A DNA stretch of 64,000 nt from Hexactinellida sp. DTS-2022 (lineage: Eukaryota > Porifera > Hexactinellida), in NCBI GenBank assembly GCA_028753945.1, contig JAPNXP010000011.1:3162001-3226000 (forward strand), read 5' to 3'. The translations under genes were made by a program, and so were the position numbers. A model generated the notes under the pieces. The model was not told where the DNA came from. It ran no database searches and saw only the letters and a list, made by a program, of their open reading frames with translations. Below, one piece after another: positions 56,372 through 64,000 of the stretch; the first letter of the stretch is position 1, and each line of letters starts with the position of its first letter.

Positions 56372-56930
56372 TGTTCGCTATGTATTATTTGTAGCAAACC
56401 TACAGAAGGAGGGCGGCCTTCAGTTACCATTGGTGAAAAGGGGAGTGTCAGCATCAACCGTGCAAGTGATGCTCGAAATGATCAAGTTCACTCATTACCC
56501 GGACAACAAGTTCATGAAAATTGTCGAAAGGTTATTGTAATCCACAGCAAATAACCAGAGTATTCAAACGAAAGAAGAAAAAAGAACTGGAATCCACTAC
56601 ATTCCTTGACAACTATGTACTTCGTTCTGCTGTGGGAGAGTTCCACATTGCTACTGACTGTCTATTCTGTGGGAATACAGTTAAATTTGTGGGTAAGAGG
56701 AAGAGTTGTGATGAAGTGTTTAGAGTAAGGACAATCGAATTCAAAGACACTGTTTTGAGTACCTACCGTGAAAGAAGTGATGAGTGGGCAGCTACTGTAC
56801 AGTCCCGTATTCTAAATGTGCATGACTTGCATTCTGAAGATTCATTATACCATCAGGTGTGCAGTATCAATTTCCGTACCGGGAAGCAAATTCCTTCCAT
56901 TCATCAGATCAGCGAATTCAAATCCAAATG
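56372..56930 (+). pseudogene. Cys-rich transposon-associated protein fragment
   Basis: Reads CSLCIICSKPTEGGRPSVTI, then NDQVHSLPGQQVHENCRK. A one-base shift near 56530 leads into the long frame with RYCNPQQITRVFKRKKKK, FHIATDCLFCGNTVKF, RTIEFKDTVLSTYRERSDEW and SLYHQVCSINFRTGK, ending at 56930. The C-x2-C / H-x3-C spacing, VHENCRK followed by CLFCG and a D-E-W helix pattern recall a family of uncharacterised invertebrate proteins common in cnidarian, crustacean and aphid genomes, where they are multicopy and probably transposon-borne. Function unknown; zinc binding is inferred. The fragment ends in a stop, with some similarity-like text after it. Confidence 0.5.
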
Positions 56931-57030
56931 ACCCAAACTAGGAAGGCCACAAGACGATGTAAGATATAATGCATTTCTGAAAGTTGGCTATTGGGGAAAT
57001 CTCCATTTCGTTATAAGTAGTTAATTCATT

Positions 57031-57442
57031 ATGTCAGACTTCGTTATAACGGGAGTTATTATCCAACAATGTATATTTCCAATTGTTTATGTTAGAGAAT
57101 ACTACTATATTACGTATGGCCACCCCCTACCCCTACAACGGCCCCCCATGCCCTACGTGTGGGAATTCCCAACCCCTACCCCCACCACTATTCAGCGACA
57201 CCCCCACGGGTCCCCCACGAGCCCCTCATGGACATCCCCGTCCTCCACGGAGTCACCCACGGACACCCCCAGCGGGCCACTCCCCCAAGTGGCCTGGAGA
57301 ATTGAACTTTTTAGGGTTGTAGAAAAGTATACTAACCGCGATCAACTTGCGACGGCCGTCATGGTTGACATGGCGGCCGTCGCATTCCGAGTTCCCACGA
57401 TTGGGGACCGGAGGAGGGGTCTCGTGGGGGCTATTCTAAGGT
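57031..57442 (+). CDS. GC-rich, Pro-rich open frame with splice donor, unknown
   Basis: From about 57110 the base composition switches to GC-rich with C-runs for about 320 bp. The longest frame encodes PLPLQRPPMPYVWEFPTPTP, more Pro/Ser/Thr, then RIELFRVVEKYTNRDQLATA and GDRRRGLVGAILR up to CTAAG|GTAAGTATC, an excellent 5' splice site at 57443. The alternative frame from 57083 is also Pro-rich. The stop of the main frame is made by the donor itself, as expected for an exon read past its end. No domain recognised. It could be a host exon near a CpG-like island, or a GC-rich repeat. Start uncertain, perhaps at or after the GC-rich switch. Confidence 0.35.
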
Positions 57443-57444
57443 AA

Positions 57445-58026
57445 GTATCATTCTTGTTTATTCTTGATTATTCTCTACTTTAATTTGTTTGATTGTTTCG
57501 CGACGGATAGTTATAGCACTCGTTTATAGGTTAATTTTTAATTTTATCAATAAGTTTGCTCATTATGTAGACAACAGCAACAAGAACAACATAAAATATT
57601 CATTTTCGAAATATAGAAATGCGAAATTCGGAATTAGCATACTTTCCGAGTTTGCCCAATTAAAACTAGCTAATCTAACTTGATGATTAATCATGATTTG
57701 TGACCTAGGTTCACATCTGTAACCCATGGACATATCCTGAAAATTTGGGCTTAATAAAACTGTTCTGTGGAGAGGATACGAACCAAAATACCAAGCAATA
57801 AGATTTTGAACTGGGCCATTATACTATAGAATTGTCGGCACAGTAATAATAATAATGACAAATGTCATTTAGGTTCATTTATATATATTTTTCTATATCT
57901 CATTCATCATTCAGAAACTTGACATCCCGGAGGTAATTGTTTATTTAGGGAATTTAGTAAACATAACTTCACACAGATCTGAAATATATTGTTTACGAAG
58001 TTTTAAAAATAAGAGAATGTCTATAT
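57445..58026. other. Non-coding stretch (possible intron)
   Basis: AT-rich. No gene or element recognised. Confidence 0.35.
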
Positions 58027-58184
58027 AGAGCTGAGCTCTTAGTAGAGTTTCTGATTTTTCCCATACTAAAACTCCAGGCTTACTTTCTGAAGGTCAATTT
58101 CAAACCCTGGGGAAACTGACCTTTCTCAGTGCCTGAATACAGATACTAAAAATCTGAACTCTACTAGGGCTGAGCTCTATGTAA
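58027..58184. mobile_element. 158-bp inverted-repeat element
   Basis: AGAGCTGAGCTCTTAGTAGAG at the left and the inverse AGAGCTCAGCCCTAGTAGAG at the right, with TTTCTGATTTTT / AAAAATCTGAA and GGTCAATTTC / AACTGACCTT inside. TSD not clear. A small MITE. Confidence 0.55.
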
Positions 58185-58247
58185 ATTATTTGTTAAAATA
58201 TAAAAGCCGAAATCAGATTTAAGTAAATAATTCTAAAAATACAATAG

Positions 58248-58870
58248 AACCTCGTTAGCAAGAATATCAGTCGACCGTCAAAATGCGTTTGCCTTATCCG
58301 GAATTCGTATTAACCAATATCATTTGTATCGAAAAGTCTTGGAAGAGAACTGAAATAGGAAATAGAGTTTGTATTAACCGGAATTTTTTATTAATCGTGT
58401 TCGTACTAACGAGGTACTAACTACTGTAATTTGGAGTAGTTTAAATGGTGTTAAAATATTTACGACGAGTTTCCATTAGAAAAGAGACTTTATTACTTGA
58501 TTTTATTAGGACGATCCCATACACCACAACTGCCCTCTCCATCCATACACCACAACAGCCCTCCCCATTTACTCCCGATAACCTTTCGTGAGTTATATTT
58601 ATTTCTCAACAGAACATCTTTATTATTCAAGGTTGCTGATTAGTCCTGTTCGGTTAGACCAAATACTATTTTGATAATACTACATAGAAAATAACCAAGT
58701 TAATACGACTACTAATGAGCCGTAAAGAATTTTGTTTACCTTATCCAAATTCGTATTAACCGGTATCACTGAAAATCCTTTGGAAGATCCAAAAATTGTG
58801 TTCACACTAGCCGAAAACTCGTATTAACAGTGTTCGTACAAAGGAGGTACTTCACTAATTTCCGAATATC
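58248..58870. repeat. TA-type MITE relics (CCTCGTTAGCAAGAAT family)
   Basis: ACAATAGAACCTCGTTAGC at 58250 and GTTCGTACTAACGAGGTAC at 58400 look like two inverted ends, and CGTATTAACCGGTATCA...GTTCGTACAAAGGAGGTAC (58750-58850) is a second related piece. CCATACACCACAAC is repeated at 58518 and 58542. Confidence 0.5.
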
Positions 58871-59136
58871 GTTTTTGGTATTTGGTTGGGAAGTTAATAT
58901 ATTCGGTTTACATAATCTAAAAACGGTATTAAATCTAAAAACGATTATGATAACTATTCGGTCAACCGAAAATCACTTTGAATAAATTGAAAAACTACGT
59001 ATTCGGGTAAATTTACTTTATTTGTGCGGTTTAGGAGAAAATCTTTTTAGAACTCTACTCACACAGCCTAGGCCTCCCATGCCCCAAAGGAGCCTGGTAC
59101 CTAGGTGAGCTAATTATCAATACTCTTTATGGTGTA
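58871..59136. other. Non-coding stretch
   Basis: AT-rich with a CCTAGGC / GCCTGG-type short inverted repeat near 59066-59097. Ends in the TSD ATGGTGTA (59129-59136). Confidence 0.35.
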
Positions 59137-61415
59137 CAGTGGCGGATTTACCATTGGGCTGCTCGGGCTAAAATCATATGCCCACTTCATTCTTAGGCCC
59201 AGTTTAAGTCAACTTGGCCTAGAAATGAGATTGATTTGGGAGTAGAAACTAGTTTCCTCCGAAAAAATTCAAAATATAATGAATAGTTTGCTTCAGCTAA
59301 ACCCGAAGTTTCAAAAAATTTTTAACAACACCGGATACATGAGTACTTCGTGACATTTTACTCAATAAAAATTATCTATCAATATATTAAAAGCACAATT
59401 GTTGTCTGCTTTTGTGTGTGTTAGTCTAGAATTATTAGGGAAGACAATATGCTAGAAAAATACAAATTGACATGCAAGGGTAATTTTAGACGTTCACAAG
59501 GATGAATTGGTCTTAACGTCTTCTAAACGAATTATCGGCATTCTGAAGTCATAAAAGCGCATAACTTCAACCTTCAAAACGGGCACCCTTATTGATGTAT
59601 AGTCAAACTAAATATGACTCATTTCACTAATAATCACGTTTAATGATAAAATATGGACAAGACACTTTCTGAGATGCGGGGAAATTCCCAGTTACGGGCA
59701 CCCTTCGTTAAAAGTTCCCGGATATGGGAGGTTTGAGTGTATTTGGGAATAACTATTAGTTTTGTCCGAATCGCCCACAATTTTAGATGACAATGCAGCA
59801 TAAAATGAAGCACACGTTGCGATTTATGGGATTATATCCTCACGTAGGAACTAATTTGAATTTTACTCCTACTATTTTGATTCAGTCCACACAAATTTGT
59901 CACATTATTCTATATATTGTATTGTATTTCTCTTGAAATTTTACAATTTTCACTTTTAATCTGCGCCAGGTATTATCAAATACGTACCTCCAACTGCTTC
60001 CTCATTGCTCAAATTGTGTTTCGGAGATTTAAATTCACCTACATTTTTCCGAGATTGCATATTTTGATTAATCAAGTTTGGCTTCCGTAAGTTTACTTCT
60101 ATTGGTGATTTATTTCGCTTGCGTCAATCCATGGCCTACTTAATATACGACTATATATGTCGCCGAGAAGGCTACAAAATAAGAGGCCAGTTTCTAATTT
60201 TCATTCTAGGATAAACTATGCCTCCTATTGTTATTATTTGGGTTGTTAAAGGGGTAATCAACCATTGCGAGTCCTTTTAAGAATCTCAGAGTTGTGCTTT
60301 ATAAAAAAAGCTATGTAGGCGCCATTTAATGATGACGGTAACAATTTTTTGGTAAATGAAAAATAATTTAAATATCATAAATTTCAGTTACTTCCCACTT
60401 TCTAATAATTTTATAATAGAAATACTAAAATAGGGATTTATTTCATACCCCAAAGGCTACTAAATCACAAAATGGCGACATTCTAAAATTTTGAATTATA
60501 AAGCAACCACATGCTAAAATACAAGTATTACCCGAATTACAACTTACTATTTTCGTCCATAAAACGTATATAATTGCTGGTTTATATATATTCATTCTCA
60601 TTATATATTCGGAAAATGTATCCTAAGTACATATATTATGAAATTATTTTCATTTTCTTGTAGTTCTTTAGACTTGAATTGTATATTTTTGTATATTTGT
60701 GGTGTCATCTTTAAATGGCGCCTAAATAGCTTAACCACAAATCTGAGATTCTCTAAAGTGATTCTAATGGACTCGCAATGGTTGATTACCCCATATACAA
60801 TCCAAATAACAACAATAGGAGGCATAGTTTATCCTAGAATTAAAATTAGAAACTGGCCTCTTTGTTTTATGGCCTTCTCGTCGACATATATGACCGTATA
60901 TTAATTAGGCCATGGTCAATCACATAATTATGCATGATATTACTTTCAAAGATATTCAACGATTTATCCGCCTATATCTTCTGCATGGTAAAGACATATT
61001 GATCCAAAAATTTATTGTCAGGAGGAATATCTTAGTATTAAATAGCTTTTTTATTAGTAAGTTGAATTACATTGACTCCTAAATTGCGACAAAACTAATT
61101 TGAATTAAAATAATTACGTGTAATTTACCATTAACAGGCTTAACCTATTTATTATGAATGATTTTTTGAGGTTGGTATGGTCGGGAAGCTTCCGTTAATT
61201 GTGTTTTGTAGTCTTAACACGAACGAAAAAAGGACACGATGCGACCTAGACCGATGAACTGTTTTATATTAATAGTAATTATGGAAGAAAAAGTGTTATT
61301 TCATTGTTTCTGCTTAAATATGTAAAGTAGGACTATCATTGGAAAAATACAGGATATAAAAATAGATACAAAAAAATAAAAGCCCTAGGCCCACAACACC
61401 CTAAATCCGGCACTG
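59137..61415. mobile_element. hAT element, 2.3 kb, TSD ATGRTGTA
   Basis: The ends CAGTGGCGGATTTACC and (inverse right) CAGTGCCGGATTTAGG are flanked by ATGGTGTA and ATGATGTA (59129-59136, 61416-61423; 7 of 8). It contains the P-type MITE at 60130-60914. No transposase frame was found in the remaining ~1.5 kb, so it is non-autonomous or badly decayed. Confidence 0.8.
60130..60914. mobile_element. P-type MITE, ~215-bp TIRs, 7-bp TSD GTCAATC
   Basis: The ends CATGGCCTACTTAATATACG and (inverse right) CATGGCCTAATTAATATACG are flanked by exact GTCAATC (60123-60129, 60915-60921). The TIR layout copies that of the full P element at 23372-27093: the same CATGGCCTA start, an AAGAGGCCAG/AAGAGTCCAG block, AACTATGCCTCC/AACTAAGCCTCC and a closing AGGCGCCATTT/AGGCGCATTTT. 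It is 785 bp with no transposase, so it probably depends on a relative of that element. Confidence 0.88.
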
Positions 61416-61423
61416 ATGATGTA

Positions 61424-61800
61424 TTAGGATAATGGTAGTCATTGGATTTACTTGATTTGCCCCCTTTGTGTAAAATATTTCGCGTGGTCATTATACGCTA
61501 TCTATGAAAACTCTAGATTCATAGTTTTTTGAAGATAACACTATATTGTTTGATGTAATTTACCCTTTTAGATTTCTAAGGAGGTATGCCTTTGCAGTCA
61601 GTTATATGTACATTTACGTATTTTGATACTTTTGTTATACACATCAATTTTGAATAATTCACATCATGATGTAGTATAACTTGCATTAATTAATTCTATA
61701 ATATAAATAGTGACGGTATTTATGATACACCTGATCATGTAACTTGTGAAGTTCTAGGTACAATTACATCACTAGTGTCTATGTCGATAGTATGTATATA
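61424..61800. other. Non-coding stretch
   Basis: Nothing recognised. TA at 61799-61800 precedes the next MITE fragment. Confidence 0.35.
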
Positions 61801-61869
61801 CAGTCAACTCCGCTTAATAGAGCCACCGGTTAATCGGGTCAAAATTTCACAGGATTTATAGGACAGAAT
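61801..61869. mobile_element. Left end of the CAGTCAACTCCGC MITE, truncated
   Basis: Sequence nearly identical to the first ~70 bp of the element at 21067-21234, including the preceding TA, then abruptly different after GACAGAATT. The right half is missing. Confidence 0.75.
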
Positions 61870-62037
61870 TGATTCTAAGTTTAGACCTGTTCTAATTATA
61901 GGTCTAAAGGCCCCAAAAAGCGAGGTGTGTAATATTTGTCAATATATATTTGAAAATGGTCCCCAGTGTGGGAGATCTATCCTGAAAGTTGTAGGCCTAA
62001 AATATATGGGGCATGTTTGGATATAACCCTGTAATAG

Positions 62038-62190
62038 TGTTTCTCACGCGCGTGGGCGATAAAATGGCGGATTGACTTAGAAATGGAACCCGCCCTCCGG
62101 TCAGTGCAATATAATCAATCGGAGGGGGACGATGGGAACTGCAGCGATTCGGTAAGGGGGCGACAGACTGAAAAAGGTTGAGAAACGCTG
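62038..62190. mobile_element. 153-bp hAT MITE, TSD CTGTAATA
   Basis: The inverse right end reads CAGCGTTTCTCAACC. The left starts GTGTTTCTCAC, apparently short of its first two bases. CTGTAATA is exactly repeated at 62030-62037 and 62191-62198. The rest is GC-rich. Confidence 0.75.
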
Positions 62191-62198
62191 CTGTAATA

Positions 62199-62797
62199 TC
62201 TCTGTCCTTTTATTTTGTTTGGATTTACCTAATTCTCATAACTATGTATAGTGACGCAGAACATTGATGCAAGTTAAATATACATAATATGAATAATGCC
62301 TTATATTGTATAATAAATTGTCTTTATCCGTCCGGATTTATTTATTTTCTTCTCGTACATACTAATATATACACATATGAACCGCTGCTCATACATTTAT
62401 CAATTTATATATTGTCTTGTATTTATAAATAATAAATACATGTATAATATATTGGGAATTGCATTGTGGTTCTCTTAATTTCTTGAATAGTAACCTTTAT
62501 TCTTTGACTTTTGAAGTACGTCTATCATTTATCAATAAAAAATTCAGAGAAAATCCCGACGCCGTCCGTATTTCTAAAAAATCTCGATTATACAAAATAA
62601 TTAACTAAAATCGATATTTTTTATTTATTTTGATCAAATTTACTGTGTCTACTACGAACAGTATTTAAATACATTTATTTCTTTGTTTCTTCTAGTTCAG
62701 CAAAGATGATTATTAACATTAATTAATAAAACCCTTAACCCACATTAACCCAAATTAACATTAATTAATGATTTAATTAATATAGTTTAACTTGCAA
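62199..62797. other. Non-coding AT-rich stretch
   Basis: No gene or element. ACCCTTAACCCACATTAACCC and ATTAATTAAT tracts at 62700-62770 are simple. TSD ACTTGCAA is at 62790-62797. Confidence 0.35.
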
Positions 62798-62912
62798 CAG
62801 GGGCGGTCGCAGGACCTTCCCAGCCCGGTGCAGGAGAGGGGATTTTAGTACAAATCCTGGGCATGCCAGTGCAATTATATTAACAACCCGGGTTGGGCCG
62901 GGGCAGAATGCC

Positions 62913-63820
62913 CAGTGGCGTAGCTAATGTTTCGAGGGCCCCAGTTCAAAATTATGTGCCGGGTTCCTGACCCCACTAGTTCAAAGTAGTAAATTTTAAG
63001 GAGTGCATGCATCTGGATAAACTTGGGTTCGGAAATGACATTTCCCGAATTTTGTTAGAGAAAATGTATACGTTGATAAATTGTAAAAACTCATTTTGCA
63101 TAACCAGAACATAAACTTTCTTCATGTTTGAAGCAAAAATACAATTTCAGAAAATTTATAACTGACAAACAAATAGTTATCTATACTATTAAAACACAAG
63201 CCTGGGTATGTGGGTGGGTGTTATATTTGTTTGTATGTTACGAGTTGATTGAAGAAAGTGGACGGTTTCCAAATCTGTTTTTTGGCATATAGGGGTAACT
63301 TTTGGCACCCGCCAACAAGTTGAGGTTTTCACTCAAAATTTCTCACACCTCGACAAGTTATGACATCATTGTCACATTTCGAGAACCCTGAAAATTCACT
63401 TAATCGCGCCCGCTAAGAGATAAAAATCTGAAAATTTTATTAAACATGTACATTAATGATGCGGACACGTTGGTAACACCTAATCGCAAATATGCTAACT
63501 CATTATCACATGATGACGTGATCGCAAAAATTTCACATTGGTAAATTTGACATTTTAGGCCTATTTACGCTTTATAATCAATATTAGGAGTATATAAACC
63601 ACACACCAACCGCGAAGCGGTTGGTGTGTGGTTGTGTTCTGCCGCGAAGCGACCTAGAAAACGAAGCGCGCTAGTATGTATTATAATACAAATAATTCTC
63701 AAATAACATAACTGTCATCATGAAGTATGATTAAAGTATATCTGCATAAGGGGAATTTTGGAACACTTGGGGGGCCCCTGGTTCAAAGGACCGCCTGAAA
63801 CGCCTATTGCAACGCCACTG
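62913..63820. mobile_element. hAT element (middle layer), TSD AGAATGCM
   Basis: The ends CAGTGGCGTAGCTAATG and (inverse right) CAGTGGCGTTGCAATAG are flanked by AGAATGCC and AGAATGCA (62905-62912, 63821-63828). It is inserted in the outer hAT and hosts the Helitron at 63180-63674. No gene. Confidence 0.8.
63180..63674 (+). mobile_element. Non-autonomous Helitron, 495 bp
   Basis: It starts TCTATACTATTAAAACAC right after an A and ends GCGCGCTAG right before a T, the textbook Helitron borders (insertion between A and T, 5' TC, 3' CTRR). A 22-nt hairpin (ACCAACCGC/GCGGTTGGT) precedes the end. The last ~75 bp match the 3' end of the coding Helitron (to 47951), which probably belongs to the lineage that moves it. 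The interior resembles the arms of palindrome B. Confidence 0.9.
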
Positions 63821-63855
63821 AGAATGCACCCTCTGGGACCGCCACTGACTAGCAA

Positions 63856-64000
63856 GCTTAGCAATAGTCAGGGATTTCTTAAGGGCGATTGTTGGTGAAA
63901 AATTTTTGGGAATTACACCAGGATTCAATGTTTCAGACACATTGTGAGGTTCAAATTTTACCGCGGTTAAGATGAGTTATACCAAAGTATCAACCTTAAA
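63856..64000. other. Non-coding flank
   Basis: 145 bp to the window edge. Nothing recognised. Confidence 0.35.

Larger units (their letters stand above)
62798..63847. mobile_element. hAT element (outer of three nested), TSD ACTWGCAA
   Basis: The ends CAGGGGCGGTCGCAGGACC and (inverse right) CAGTGGCGGTCCCAG lie between ACTTGCAA and ACTAGCAA (62790-62797, 63848-63855; 7 of 8). Without its insertion it is about 130 bp of GC-rich non-coding DNA. Confidence 0.78.

Noticed and set aside
1-64000. Retrovirus-, LTR-element- or Polinton-type genes
   Set aside because: I looked for reverse transcriptase, integrase, protease, capsid, envelope and protein-primed polymerase motifs in the larger frames and found none. 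Paired direct long repeats were also not seen.

Overview
This is AT-rich eukaryotic DNA, roughly two-thirds A+T, almost entirely built from layered DNA transposons. The superfamilies seen (P elements with THAP transposases, hAT, Tc1/mariner-type TA elements, Helitrons, a MULE fragment, transposons with OTU-type proteases) together with a BCH-domain (CRAL-TRIO-like) coding exon point to a metazoan, most likely an invertebrate and perhaps an arthropod. The species cannot be fixed from sequence alone. I found no bacterial gene, tRNA, rRNA or CRISPR, and no retrovirus-, LTR- or Polinton-type gene.

Layout. 1-10.1 kb: a series of short hAT-type non-autonomous elements, most with exact 8-bp target-site duplications (TSDs), one candidate host exon (913-1057) and a hAT copy with transposase remnants that itself carries a smaller hAT (6871-7769). 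10.2-20.8 kb: a Russian doll. A TA-type foldback element (A, 10169-20848) is split by a long-TIR element (D, 10845-20641). D holds a 1.1-kb near-perfect palindrome (B, 10854-11946) and a 3.6-kb element with ~950-bp, almost identical inverted arms (C, 12297-15874). C in turn carries three MITEs. 23.4-27.1 kb: a nearly intact P element. 27.2-28.8 kb: a broken gene for a ubiquitin-specific-protease-like cysteine peptidase. 28.9-33.7 kb: a TIR transposon with a broken DDE-type transposase joined to an OTU protease domain. 34.2-34.7 kb: an intact BCH-domain coding exon, the best host-gene candidate. 35.4-38.4 kb: a satellite array with ~178-bp monomers mixed with ~90-bp short forms. 38.4-38.7 kb: a possible small spliced transcription unit. 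41.6-48.0 kb: a 5'-truncated Helitron whose helicase is interrupted by a 1.3-kb TIR element. 48.6-55.7 kb: a large element with subterminal repeat arrays that contains a second, divergent P transposase, a MULE fragment and two MITEs. 56-57.4 kb: LINE-like and Cys-rich transposon-type fragments and a GC-rich Pro-rich open frame. 59-64 kb: hAT elements nesting a P-type MITE and a non-autonomous Helitron.

How it works together: there is no operon-like logic. The order of insertion can be read from who interrupts whom. Three elements have 7-bp TSDs: two P-type elements with CATGGCC ends, and the large element that holds the second P transposase. That suggests a P lineage with a 7-bp rather than 8-bp staggered cut. 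Host sequence is a minority and is confined to the possible exons at 913-1057, 34218-34745, 38526-38698 and perhaps 57031-57442.
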